Assembly: GCF_017498505.1 (NCBI RefSeq) | Contig: NZ_CP071798.1 | Span: forward strand, 2,067,501-2,131,500 | Reading direction: 5' to 3' | DNA: 64,000 bases | DNA from: Sporosarcina sp. Te-1 | GTDB lineage: Bacteria; Bacillota; Bacilli; Bacillales_A; Planococcaceae | Shown here: in pieces, positions 51,480 through 59,778 of the stretch | Layout of the letters: every line of letters starts with the position of its first letter | Position numbering within the stretch: the stretch's first letter is position 1 | Translations under genes and position numbers: made by a program | The notes under the pieces: model-generated | Database searches by the model: none | What the model saw: only the letters and a program-made list of their open reading frames with translations | Told to the model about the DNA's origin: nothing

Positions 51480-52524
51480 GGTCAACTCTAACTCCTCCTA
51501 TGGGCGATACGTATAAGTTCAAATCTGCTCTTTTAGCCCATCTGCAGATCTCCTTGCTTTCTAACGTGTTCGGTGTAAATTGAACAAGCGACCCTAATTT
51601 TTCGATAGAAATTTCAATACGTTCTGAAGGCAATAACCATTCCTCTGTTTCAATTGAACAACAATCAGGAATTGTTCCCATTCCTATAATTGTGCCTGGC
51701 AATGGCCTAAAGATAGAATGAATCGCTTGAAGAACATCTTCTGGCTTCGCTGTATATTCCGATGTGCTTCCTTTCCATTTGAATCGGTCCCCAATCCGGA
51801 CTTCAACTTTTAAATTTAATGGATTGCCTACTTCGTCTGGAGTTACTAGGAAAGGTCCAATACCATTGCTGGCAGTGAAATCTTTGCACTTTCCTGGTCC
51901 TGTTAATCCCAAGAAGTCAGGCAATTGAACGTCTCGTGCAGAGCAATCATTAAAGATGACATAACCTGCAATTGAACTTCCAGCCCCTACTACGATAGCA
52001 AGCTCTGGTTCGATGTCCAAATAGGATGTGTAGGATGGCCAATGAATAGTGTCCCCATCTCCAATGATGGCATTGTGATTGCCTTTATAGTAACGAAAAT
52101 TTGGCGTTATATACTCTCGCTGCAATCGTCGATGAAGAACAAAATTGATTAACTTATTTAATGGCCATTTAACTTCTCTTTGCAACAGATTCTTTGCTGC
52201 ATTTTGCAAATGCCTAGGGGATAAGCCGAGGTCCAGAAGAGCAGGTACCTTCGAGATAGGTGGCCGTAATCGTACATCCTTAAGTTCCGGCATCTCTCTG
52301 TCTGTAAATGAATCTATATGCTCGCTTGCATATTCGTATAATTCCTTTGCATATACCTCGCTCTCAGGCAGATGTGTTACATATTGGTTAGCATCATCAA
52401 GAATGGTGATGTCTTTTCCTGTCTTTGAAATGATGGTTGAAAAGGCGACAACAAAATTATTTGCAATAACTACACCAAACAAAGCGCTAGTATCATTATT
52501 TGTTTCAAATGTGACAAGCTTCAT
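51442..52524 (-). CDS. Fumarylacetoacetate hydrolase-family protein
   Basis: 360-residue FAH-family enzyme. Catalytic core motifs are DYLDIEPELAIVVG-like (YLDIEPELAIVVGAG, with metal-ligand Glu), GYVIFNDCSARDVQ and GMGTIPDCCSIE. The family cleaves or isomerises beta-diketo acids or decarboxylates oxaloacetate in aromatic degradation; a long N-terminal domain (about 100 residues) precedes the core. It is cotranscribed with the lactonase-like gene, consistent with a ring-cleavage or lactone pathway, but no dioxygenase is nearby. Confidence 0.85.
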   Translation of the reverse strand: MKLVTFETNNDTSALFGVVIANNFVVAFSTIISKTGKDITILDDANQYVTHLPESEVYAKELYEYASEHIDSFTDREMPELKDVRLRPPISKVPALLDLGLSPRHLQNAAKNLLQREVKWPLNKLINFVLHRRLQREYITPNFRYYKGNHNAIIGDGDTIHWPSYTSYLDIEPELAIVVGAGSSIAGYVIFNDCSARDVQLPDFLGLTGPGKCKDFTASNGIGPFLVTPDEVGNPLNLKVEVRIGDRFKWKGSTSEYTAKPEDVLQAIHSIFRPLPGTIIGMGTIPDCCSIETEEWLLPSERIEISIEKLGSLVQFTPNTLESKEICRWAKRADLNLYVSPIGGVRVDHEIAPFKGNATM

Positions 52525-53091
52525 GGAATACCTCCCTCTTAAACAGAATTATACTTTAAATCTCAATGAATGCAAGTACATACTTACATTATTTTAAATA
52601 CCATTTCTCTATCACGTTTAGGATTGTCCGTTTTGAAACATATTACTTTAGAACTTTTATCAGTTTCGAATGGGGGATGTCGTCGAAGAACCTTTGATAT
52701 CACAATCGCAAATATGATTGAATTCCTGTTCTATATTCCTCAGGATGATCTGCAAGGCTCAAGACATACCCTGCACCACCATTGGCAAGTCTCATTTCCT
52801 CGTTCTCACTTCTAAAAAGAAATGCCTTTTAGTGAGCTTCCTCACTTTTCGTAAAGTCTCCAACTTCTTCCGCCACGTGCTACACATTTATTGCATTAAT
52901 GTCTGCCTTCCGCCTACGTGTCTCTCAATGTTCCGCATCTCATTCTGACAATATCTCACGGTATTGCCCTAGATTAGGCTTCACGAGCTAAGTCAGTCTC
53001 CATGGCTATGTATTTTCACCATCTGGTATTTCGCCATCCTTTTTCCAGTCGTTTCACGGAAATGACATCTCTGTGAGATAACGAAAATGAA
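52525..53091. other. Intergenic stretch without a confident gene
   Basis: About 570 bases upstream of the FAH gene. I see no complete gene. A minus-strand open stretch at 52700-52828 encodes about 42 residues that read like protein (MRLANGGAGYVLSLADHPEEY near its middle), with an ATG at 52795, and may be the remnant of a lost gene. No transposase or tRNA was found. Confidence 0.35.
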
Positions 53092-53151
53092 GGGTGCTGA
53101 ATTATTCAGCACCCTGCCCGACGCAAAAAAGGCACCGCCGAAACGGTGCGT
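53092..53151 (-). terminator. Tandem terminators after the small lipoprotein gene
   Basis: First hairpin on the minus strand: GCACCG (53144-53149) with CGGTGC (53132-53137), followed by CTTTTTTGCG. Second: GGGTGCTGAAT (53092-53102) with ATTCAGCACCC (53104-53114), followed by TTCATTTTC. Confidence 0.75.
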
Positions 53152-53155
53152 CTGC

Positions 53156-53302
53156 TTACTGATTATTATTTTCGTCTTGTCTTTGTTCGGACGGTTCTTC
53201 CGTCGGATCCGGTTCATTTTCATCGACACCATTACAACCAACTAGAAGCCCCGCAGATAAAAAAATAGAGGCAAGCGCGAAAACGCCTTTTTCCTTTTTC
53301 AA
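53156..53302 (-). CDS. Small lipoprotein
   Basis: 48-residue protein with a TTG start directly behind an AAAGGAGGG site. It has a lysine-rich N-terminus, a hydrophobic stretch and a lipobox with Cys23 (GLLVGC), followed by a short acidic Asp/Glu/Pro/Gln-rich mature part of only 25 residues. It belongs to the many tiny cell-surface lipoproteins of Bacillales; no function can be assigned. Two hairpins follow as terminators. It directly abuts an open frame at 53303-53509. Confidence 0.75.
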   Translation of the reverse strand: MKKEKGVFALASIFLSAGLLVGCNGVDENEPDPTEEPSEQRQDENNNQ

Positions 53303-53509
53303 TTAAATCCCTCCTTTTATCCTAGGTTGCTCCATTTTATTCTTATTATGTATAGAACTTATGTCGATGCCAAGCTTTCCTTGACGGACCTCTAAACGAT
53401 TCAACAACTTTCGATATAATGTCAGTTCAAACAACACCGCATCCACTGTATGTAAAGCCTCTCGTTTCTCCCTTTCATTTTTTCCATAAAGTTGTTCCCT
53501 ATAGATCTG
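53303..53509 (-). pseudogene. Open frame without a start, possible gene remnant
   Basis: A 68-codon minus-strand frame with protein-like composition (REALHTVDAVLFELTLYRKLL, charged and helical). It has no ATG and no good start; its stop codon TAA sits directly before the TTG of the small lipoprotein. It may be the 3' part of a decayed gene, or begin at an internal GTG. The region up to 53537 holds nothing else. Confidence 0.35.
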
Positions 53510-53537
53510 CTAAACCAGCCCTCTACTACCAAGGCAC

Positions 53538-53571
53538 AAAAATACCCCGCCTGAAAATAGACTGGGGTAGC
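53538..53571 (-). terminator. Terminator of the lipase-effector operon
   Basis: TACCCC and GGGGTA arms with extra GTC/GGC pairing, followed on the minus strand by TTTTTG, just past the small partner gene. Confidence 0.7.
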
Positions 53572-53617
53572 TGTACTATAAGTTAAGTTAACTGGTTAAC
53601 CTGAATGCCTATACCCT

Positions 53618-53953
53618 TTAAATACCGACTTCGTCAGGTTTTCGAATTCTGTACGTAATCGTAATCGGCTGCGTACCCATCGCGTTATACACCATGTCAT
53701 ATTGGAGGGTTGAGCTGGAAACCGACAATTGTTGAAAATGAATGGCAGTGAGTTGCTTCGTCATTTGATTGCTCACTTCCCGGATCGATGTTTCGACGAT
53801 TTCTCCTTTTGCATAGTTTAGCTCTTCTTCCACCTGAAGTTTTAGTTTAGACGACAACACGCCCATTTCATCCAGCAACGCGTTAATCGCTTGACCGCTC
53901 GGAATCATATCCTCGTCATCAAGAAACTTAAAATCCATGTAAATTTGGCCCAT
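53618..53953 (-). CDS. Small partner protein of the lipase-like effector
   Basis: 111 residues, no named family. Residues 20-80 are predicted helical and charged (QAINALLDEMGVLSSKLKLQVEEELNYAKGEIVETSIREVSNQMTKQL); the rest is a short beta segment. It follows the lipase-like gene by 12 bases in the same operon. Helical partners encoded beside LXG and TslA-type type VII effectors (Lap/Tla proteins) act as targeting factors; this could be one, on position and predicted fold alone. Confidence 0.55.
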   Translation of the reverse strand: MGQIYMDFKFLDDEDMIPSGQAINALLDEMGVLSSKLKLQVEEELNYAKGEIVETSIREVSNQMTKQLTAIHFQQLSVSSSTLQYDMVYNAMGTQPITITYRIRKPDEVGI

Positions 53954-53965
53954 GGTATCCTCCTG

Positions 53966-55936
53966 TCAGCTTAAATCAAAAATGGCTGCCACCAGCTCAT
54001 CTTCCGAAAAGTATTCCAAAATCGCATTCTTCATATTCTCAAAAAGGCGTCTGCCCGACTCAATGTCCTCCATGAAAAAGCTCTGAATCCCATCAATGTC
54101 ATTGACGATTCCAGCCGGCATGGGGGGAATCTTTTCATTGACCGAGATGCTGACCATTTCTCGGTCGCTGCTTCCGAGAAGGTAGGAATATGCATGGGGA
54201 TTGGACTCCATTTCATTGATTTTATTCGTCAAATCTCGCTTTCGCCATTCAAACGGCTGTTCAAACCGTTCCACGAAAGTACGCTGAATTTTGGTAAGCA
54301 ACATTCGCTTTTCCTCATAATTCGTTATCCCTGTCCGGTACAATCGGCTGGCGGACGAAATATTGATTTCTATTTTTTCTGCTCCACCTCCCCCTGCCGT
54401 CATGATCAAATCCTTGCCGGCATACTTCCGGGATGGATCAGCCAAGCCATTGATCAACGCCTCCAGGCCATGGGCTTCAAAGGATCCCGATAAAGCATTA
54501 ATCAGGTCCTTGCCAGTTTCCCATAACAGATACATATCTTCCGCCAAGCCTTGCAACTGACTGACGAGAGCTTTTAAGGCTTTCCAAGCTGTAATGAAAC
54601 CACGCAATGATGACAGATCCGCCTCATTGATCACCGTAATCAATTGTAAGATATTCTCTGCTTTCTCTTGAACTCTGCGTAAATAATCGGAAATCCGTTT
54701 TCCTTCTTCACCACTCATAGCATCGACAATCGTTATAAGGATAGGCAATTGTTTCACCAATTCTTCCAGTCTCTCTTGGATAACCGGAAGTTGCGCACGT
54801 ATTTCCTCGAATGCGGCAGCTCGGACTGCCATCTTTTTATTTTTATCACCAAACCAAAATTTAGCGATGTTCTTTAAATCAAGCTTTAACTCAACATCCG
54901 GATCACCAGTTAACAACAAACTCAAGTTTTCCAGAAATCGATTGTCGATTCCTGTGGCAAAATGAAATAGCCCATCCATCCCTGCCTCTTCATAATAAGG
55001 AGCAGCTTTGGCAAGATACTTCTGAAGGGATTGCAGTGATTTATCCGGAATCCTGCCTAACACATCATGAAGGCTGGCCAAGTCAGGATTCGTATCGATG
55101 ATGTCTTCGGTGCCGAGGCGAATGAACCCTCTTGTTACATTGAGGGGATAAAGGGCATCTTCTTCAGAAGTGAGATGGTGGATTTTCATTCCCATGGCAT
55201 CGTAATGCTCCAACGCGAAATCTTGCAGTTTCTTTGGATCCAAGTCGTACAGATCCTCAATCTTATATCCTTTCAACCCGAATTCTGCGCGAATCTCTTT
55301 AAAAAACTCGGGGTCATTGGCTGCCAACTGATAAACAGTAGGAGCTGCATCGTTCATAACAACAACATTGTCAAATTGGACACCAAGCAACAGCATCATT
55401 TGAATATGATTGCCGCCTAGGGAATGGCCGAGCCCATATTTCTTCAAAGACGGAATCTCTTTTTTTCCACTTTGCTTATCCACAAATTGATTGATTTCCT
55501 TGTTTGCCCATTCTTCAAATTCCATTGCATCCTGCAGCTGGTCATTCACCTTGCCCGTAAAAATACCAATGCCATTATAGCTCCAGTCCATCGGCTTGCC
55601 ATCAGATCTGCCGCCAACCTCTGAGCCCTCGGATCCCCTGGTGATCGTATAGCTTTGATTAATCCCTTTTTCCGCATCATAAAAGTGAATGACCGTGCCA
55701 TCGAAGCCGCTATCTCTTGATTTACAGTTCATGATGCCATCCGAATGGTATAATTTAATTGTTTTGGGCGGCTCCTGCCCAGTTTCCTCAATATAAATCC
55801 TTCGGATATCCTCAACAGAAATGGGAATGAATTTACCTTCCTTATCCACATCCCCGTACTCCAATTTGGTAATCCTAGCCTTGAGAATATCGGAATCCAG
55901 AACTTCCTGCTGCTGTTCATCCTTCTGTGCCACCAC
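53966..55936 (-). CDS. Lipase-like alpha/beta hydrolase with helical C-terminus, candidate type VII effector
   Basis: 656 residues. The N-terminal 300 residues form an alpha/beta hydrolase: nucleophile elbow GLGHSLGG with Ser172, an acid candidate Asp260 in SEEDALYP and His290 in SLHDV form a plausible catalytic triad. The remainder (about 380-656) is helical with no membrane segment and no signal peptide. A lipase N-terminus and helical C-terminus is the reversed layout of Staphylococcus TslA, a type VII secreted phospholipase. The gene lies between an immunity-like lipoprotein gene and a small helical partner. No type VII core genes (essC, yukD and so on) are in this window, so secretion is inferred. 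It could also be a cytoplasmic lipase. Confidence 0.7.
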   Translation of the reverse strand: MVAQKDEQQQEVLDSDILKARITKLEYGDVDKEGKFIPISVEDIRRIYIEETGQEPPKTIKLYHSDGIMNCKSRDSGFDGTVIHFYDAEKGINQSYTITRGSEGSEVGGRSDGKPMDWSYNGIGIFTGKVNDQLQDAMEFEEWANKEINQFVDKQSGKKEIPSLKKYGLGHSLGGNHIQMMLLLGVQFDNVVVMNDAAPTVYQLAANDPEFFKEIRAEFGLKGYKIEDLYDLDPKKLQDFALEHYDAMGMKIHHLTSEEDALYPLNVTRGFIRLGTEDIIDTNPDLASLHDVLGRIPDKSLQSLQKYLAKAAPYYEEAGMDGLFHFATGIDNRFLENLSLLLTGDPDVELKLDLKNIAKFWFGDKNKKMAVRAAAFEEIRAQLPVIQERLEELVKQLPILITIVDAMSGEEGKRISDYLRRVQEKAENILQLITVINEADLSSLRGFITAWKALKALVSQLQGLAEDMYLLWETGKDLINALSGSFEAHGLEALINGLADPSRKYAGKDLIMTAGGGGAEKIEINISSASRLYRTGITNYEEKRMLLTKIQRTFVERFEQPFEWRKRDLTNKINEMESNPHAYSYLLGSSDREMVSISVNEKIPPMPAGIVNDIDGIQSFFMEDIESGRRLFENMKNAILEYFSEDELVAAIFDLS

Positions 55937-55962
55937 CTATCCCCCCCTTTCCCGATCATTAA

Positions 55963-56655
55963 TTAATTGTCAAACTTGACGGATTTTACAATCTTCCAAA
56001 AGTGATTTTCAATCTCTTTCGTGTCAGCCTTGCATGTATTCGTCCAATCGCTGCAATTGTGCTCATAAATGAGGGACAACGTCTTATCACTTTCCTTATC
56101 CTCGATGAAGGCCAAGTAGGAATAGACAGGAACCTTCTCCTTTCCATCTTTCCCACCGACCTCCGTAACGGCATTTCCATAATAATATTTATGATGATCG
56201 TCTTCTGACTTCTCGTAATCCCCTTCAAACTTCATATACCTTGTCAACTGCCTTAAACCTGACTCCGCACCTTCCCCGTCCTCAAATTGACCTTGCACGC
56301 CATACGAAATGTTGGCCTCCTCGTCAATCCAAGAATAAAGGAACTGCTCCCATCCATCGTCACGTTTCATGTAATACGTTTCATCCAATGTCGCGGATGC
56401 GGGAATCCAAAGGGAATAGGCATCCGTCCACGTCCTCATCTCATAAAATCCATCTTCCGTTTCCTGATCCGAAACGAGGAACGTCCGGGTATAGTGATCT
56501 TGAACCGCTTCATGTTGGGGTGCCACAACATCCGTCTGGGCAGTCGTCTCTTTTTCCGCCGCACTGTTCGTATTTTTCTCTTCTTCCTTCATTCCTGTAC
56601 ACGCCCCTAATAAAAGAATCATTATTGCCGAACAAAAAACATGCCTTTTTTTCAT
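55963..56655 (-). CDS. Immunity-like lipoprotein
   Basis: 230-residue lipoprotein, signal peptide ending in a lipobox with Cys19 (LLLGAC), then an extracytoplasmic domain with an F-x-VSD-x-ETEDGFYEM start, a W-rich centre and a Cys pair (NCSDWTNTC) that could form a disulfide. It is 26 bases upstream of the lipase-like gene in the same operon and is repeated as a decayed second copy further upstream. Lipoproteins duplicated next to a secreted lipase are the expected form of immunity protein (as TilA for TslA). No named family recognised. Confidence 0.65.
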   Translation of the reverse strand: MKKRHVFCSAIMILLLGACTGMKEEEKNTNSAAEKETTAQTDVVAPQHEAVQDHYTRTFLVSDQETEDGFYEMRTWTDAYSLWIPASATLDETYYMKRDDGWEQFLYSWIDEEANISYGVQGQFEDGEGAESGLRQLTRYMKFEGDYEKSEDDHHKYYYGNAVTEVGGKDGKEKVPVYSYLAFIEDKESDKTLSLIYEHNCSDWTNTCKADTKEIENHFWKIVKSVKFDN

Positions 56656-56757
56656 AATGTGATCTCCCTATTGTGTACGTCATGTTCTCCGCTAACAGCC
56701 TTTGCGGTAGGTAATGTTTTGGATATCGTCTACTCTCTCTGCCATTAACCTATGTGG

Positions 56758-57456
56758 TCATTCGTCGAACCTAACGGATTTAACAATCTTCCAGAAGTGT
56801 TCTTTGATTTCTTTTGAATCCAAATTGCAGATGTTCGTGAAATCGGTGCAGTTATGCTGATAGGTGAGGGACAGCGCTTTGTCGCTATTCTTGTCTTTGA
56901 CAAGCCTAAATAGGAATAGACAGCAACTGGCTCCTTCCCTTTCTCTTCCACCAACTTCGTACATTGTTTTTGCATGTTGGTAAATGTGATTCTTATCTTC
57001 TGTCTTTTCATAATCGCCATCGTATTCTACGCTGCTACTCATATGAAGTAATCCAATTTCCTCTGCATCTGACCGATCTTCAAACCGCCCCATCACACAC
57101 TGTAGGAGATATTGCTATCTTCATCATTCCATGAATACCAAAACTCCTCCCAGTAATCCTTGCGTTTTTGATAAAACGTTTCATCCAGTTTCTCATCGTT
57201 GGGAATATACAGCGAATAGGCATCTGTCCACGTCCCCATTTCATAAAACCCATCTTCCGGTTCGTTCGTTGAAACGAGGAAAGAACGGGTGTAGGGGTCT
57301 TGGATTGCACGGTGATTTGGCAATTCATTCGGTTGATCCAATTCCTCTTTCTCCTGACTCGCTATGTTGGCATCCGTCCTAGCGGAACACGCGCCAAGAA
57401 GAGCAATCAACATAACTAGAAAAACAGCATGAGACGCTTTTATTGTGAATGCTCAT
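56758..57456 (-). pseudogene. Decayed second copy of the immunity-like lipoprotein
   Basis: Homologous along its length to the neighbouring lipoprotein (PEDGFYEMGTWTDAYSLYIP, EYDGDYEKTEDKNHIY, QHNCTDFTN and FWKIVKSVRFDE all match the intact copy), but the reading frame is broken: one shift near 57095, two compensating shifts near 56955 and 56915, and the signal peptide is out of frame with the preceding start. The lipobox LLGAC is still recognisable near 57390. A gap of 102 bases separates it from the intact copy. Confidence 0.75.
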
Positions 57457-57770
57457 CCTTCTCTTTTACAAACTAATCCTAGTTTCTAATATTAAATAGT
57501 TATCTTCATAAATATCATGTAGACTCTTCAATGTCAAAATTATGCAACAATAATTTCAAGTTAAGTAGGACCGTAATCATAGAGCGTGTTCTTGTTCCCT
57601 GCAACTTGAAAGAGTTTCCACATATCAACGGTTAAAAAAAGAGGAACTAATCTCCAAAAATAAGTGATTTTTTTATAGAACATGTAGCTTTCGAATCATT
57701 TTACAGCAGAACTTAAAATAATTTAGTTTGGTTTAAAGATAATACGCAGCAATAATAGCCGGGCATGAAA
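57457..57770. other. AT-rich upstream region of the lipoprotein pseudogene
   Basis: About 310 AT-rich bases with no open frame worth calling. It should contain the promoter of the lipase-effector operon, but I cannot fix it. No repeats. Confidence 0.4.
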
Positions 57771-57810
57771 AACACCACTTGGAATAACAAAATTCAAGTG
57801 GTGTTGTTTT
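57771..57810 (-). terminator. Terminator probably serving the acetamidase gene
   Basis: Perfect 11-bp arms AACACCACTTG and CAAGTGGTGTT; the minus strand continues TTTTTC. It lies about 150 bases past the acetamidase stop with array 4 in between, so the array would be in the 3' UTR. Confidence 0.65.
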
Positions 57811-57854
57811 GATAGCTATTGTATTGATAGCTATTGTATTGATAGCTATTGTTT
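57811..57854. repeat. Three tandem 15-bp repeats
   Basis: GATAGCTATTGTATT at 57811-57825 and 57826-57840, then GATAGCTATTGTTT at 57841-57854, directly before array 4. A plus-strand frame across it would read as a hydrophobic IAIVL repeat but is not a gene. Confidence 0.9.
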
Positions 57855-57871
57855 CGCTCAAACGTGACATC

Positions 57872-57950
57872 GCCGAAAGTGCATGCGATCGCCAGAAAAT
57901 CTTTCTGAACGCCAGATTATCCCCACGAACGCCAGTAAATCACGCCAACC
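57872..57950. repeat. Short 20-bp repeat array (array 4)
   Basis: GCC cores at 57872, 57891, 57911 and 57931 (spacing 19-20 bp) with units such as GAACGCCAGATTATCC matching array 1. A fifth core at 57944 breaks the period. It lies between the acetamidase stop and its terminator. Confidence 0.75.
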
Positions 57951-57962
57951 TGCTCAGCCTTC

Positions 57963-58874
57963 TTATTCATTCGCAAGTAGTTTCACATCATACGCCGCTA
58001 GCACCTCATGCGGCACAAAAAAGCGGACAGTCAGAAGCGGGTCGACGACTTGGCTCACTTGGACTTGGCCGACGGCGCTGAGGAGCATCGTCAGTTCAGC
58101 GAGACTGAGGTCGATGCGTGACGCTAAGAAATCCACAGTCTCTTCCACGGCTGTCTTCACCGCTTCGTCCAGTGTCTTTGCCGACACGAGGAACGTGAAG
58201 CCTTCCTCGTTCACTAGTAAAGGATGAGCAACCGTATCGCCTTTTACGACATCAAAGGTCACGGTCGCCTTGCCGGGCACTTCGATTCCAGATACGCCGA
58301 TTTCTCCATCTCCCATGGCAGCGTGGAAGTCACCGAGCGCAAACAATGCACCTTCCGCAAATACAGGGAAATAAAGGGTTGCCCCTTCCGTAATCAGTTT
58401 CGTATCCATATTGCCTCCGTGGCGACCTGGGGTGCCGCAAGAAATAGCCTCTGCTTCCGGCGCCACGCCGATGACGCCAATCATTGGATTAAGCGGGAGC
58501 GCCAGCTTTTCATTGAAATGGGCTTTGCCATCTTGAATCGGGATGATTTTCGAAACAAGCTCGTCCAGCCGATGTCCCATGACCCCTAAATCTGGGCCCG
58601 TCGCCATGACGCCTTGCGTGCCAATCTCCAATTTTTCTATTGTCACTTTTAGCATATCACCGGGCATGGCGCCCTCAATATATATCGGTCCTGTCGCAGG
58701 ATTGATAGCGTCCCAGTCGATGCCTTCAATTTTCGTGTCCTCTGTTTGGACTTGATTTTGGAAACAGTCGTAGGTCTCGATCTCCACTGTCGTTCCCGGC
58801 TTCACTTGAATGACCGGCGCATGATCTTTGCTAAATGCATAAATGACTTTGCTGCAGCTCAATGTTTCTACCAT
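57963..58874 (-). CDS. Acetamidase/formamidase family protein
   Basis: 303-residue FmdA/AmdA-type amidohydrolase, which cleaves formamide or short amides to ammonia and the acid. Family segments are NPATGPIYIEGAMPGDMLKVTI, PGRHGGNMDTKLITEGATLYFPVFAEGALFALGDFHAAMGDGEI, and the C-terminal domain typical of the short form. The metal-binding His and Asp in GDFHAAMGDGE are conserved. It has no operon partner; the start has an AGGGGGAG site. Confidence 0.9.
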   Translation of the reverse strand: MVETLSCSKVIYAFSKDHAPVIQVKPGTTVEIETYDCFQNQVQTEDTKIEGIDWDAINPATGPIYIEGAMPGDMLKVTIEKLEIGTQGVMATGPDLGVMGHRLDELVSKIIPIQDGKAHFNEKLALPLNPMIGVIGVAPEAEAISCGTPGRHGGNMDTKLITEGATLYFPVFAEGALFALGDFHAAMGDGEIGVSGIEVPGKATVTFDVVKGDTVAHPLLVNEEGFTFLVSAKTLDEAVKTAVEETVDFLASRIDLSLAELTMLLSAVGQVQVSQVVDPLLTVRFFVPHEVLAAYDVKLLANE

Positions 58875-58957
58875 TTCATTCTCCCCCTTGCTTGTACTAT
58901 AACTAGTCTAGCAATTCTGCCAACTAAAAGCTGTGAACTTGCTTTCCTAGGAATGCA

Positions 58958-58982
58958 AAAACCCCCTCGTGAGGGGGCATTG
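58958..58982 (-). terminator. Terminator of the FG-GAP gene
   Basis: CCCCCTC-GTGAGGGGG hairpin followed on the minus strand by TTTTTGC, seven bases past the stop. Confidence 0.85.
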
Positions 58983-58988
58983 CTTGCT

Positions 58989-59705
58989 CTACAATGGAGA
59001 ACCGTAAATGGCCAAGGTCTGATCTTGGAGGACAAATTGTTGGCCGTTCCATTTCAATGTATTTTGAATATACCCGAGACCGTCCGCATGGTATCGTCCT
59101 GCTATCTTTTGAAAGGCGTAGAGCTCGTAAACTCCGTTTCCATCAAAGTCGATCGGATACAAGCCGCTGATCGGATCCACCCATCCACTGATTGGCATCT
59201 TCAGCTTTCCATTGGGATCATATATTTCATTTAAGTAATCCGGCCCACGCAAGGAGATGTCGATAAGATATTTGGTTTTATTGGTGTGGCTGATTACTTC
59301 CACTTGATACTGATCTTTATACGTCACTTCATACTGGTACTGCTCATTCAATACATTGGAATCAAACAACAAGCGTGGATTGTTCGAGACGAAGGAATAT
59401 ACATAATCAAAGGTTATCCCGCCACTGCCGCCTGAAGCAATTGTAATGAAAATATCGTCCACGCCATCTCCCGTAAAATCTCCTAAAAATAACGATGGAT
59501 CGTATCCCATATTCTCCTTTAGCGGCATTCTGTACATATAACCGGTTGCCCCATCCTGAATGATGAGGGTCATCTGACGTATGATGGCGGCATTGGGCTC
59601 TGTAATCCCCATGATGTAAACATGATCAGGAATCCTGTCCCCATTGACATCACCTTGTGCGAAAGCGACAATTTGCGGACTTTGCATATGTGCATTGGTC
59701 ACCAT
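58989..59705 (-). CDS. FG-GAP/VCBS-repeat-like protein
   Basis: 238 residues with calcium-binding FG-GAP/VCBS-type motifs: GDVNGDRIPDHV near the start, GDFTGDGVDDIFI in the middle, and DFDGNGVYELYAF near the end, spread across a beta-propeller-like body. No signal peptide is seen, which is odd because most such repeats are extracellular; it may be a spore or cytoplasmic protein in Bacillales. It follows the unknown membrane protein gene by 73 bases on the same strand. Confidence 0.75.
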   Translation of the reverse strand: MVTNAHMQSPQIVAFAQGDVNGDRIPDHVYIMGITEPNAAIIRQMTLIIQDGATGYMYRMPLKENMGYDPSLFLGDFTGDGVDDIFITIASGGSGGITFDYVYSFVSNNPRLLFDSNVLNEQYQYEVTYKDQYQVEVISHTNKTKYLIDISLRGPDYLNEIYDPNGKLKMPISGWVDPISGLYPIDFDGNGVYELYAFQKIAGRYHADGLGYIQNTLKWNGQQFVLQDQTLAIYGSPL

Positions 59706-59778
59706 TTAGCTCCCCACCCAATTTTCCATGATGCCTTACTTTATGCCTTTTCCTGCCTAGTTGTGAATCCAAAACGGC

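Noticed and set aside
52570..52948. Plus-strand frames upstream of the FAH gene
   Set aside because: No ribosome sites, no resemblance to any family; composition looks like non-coding sequence. A minus-strand remnant there is more protein-like.
52525..53091. Transposon remnant in the gap upstream of the FAH gene
   Set aside because: No terminal inverted repeats, target duplication or transposase-like residues could be made out.
57809..58081. Plus-strand frame starting in the 15-bp repeats
   Set aside because: The hydrophobic IAIVL start is a product of the tandem repeats and the rest is the antisense of the acetamidase gene.
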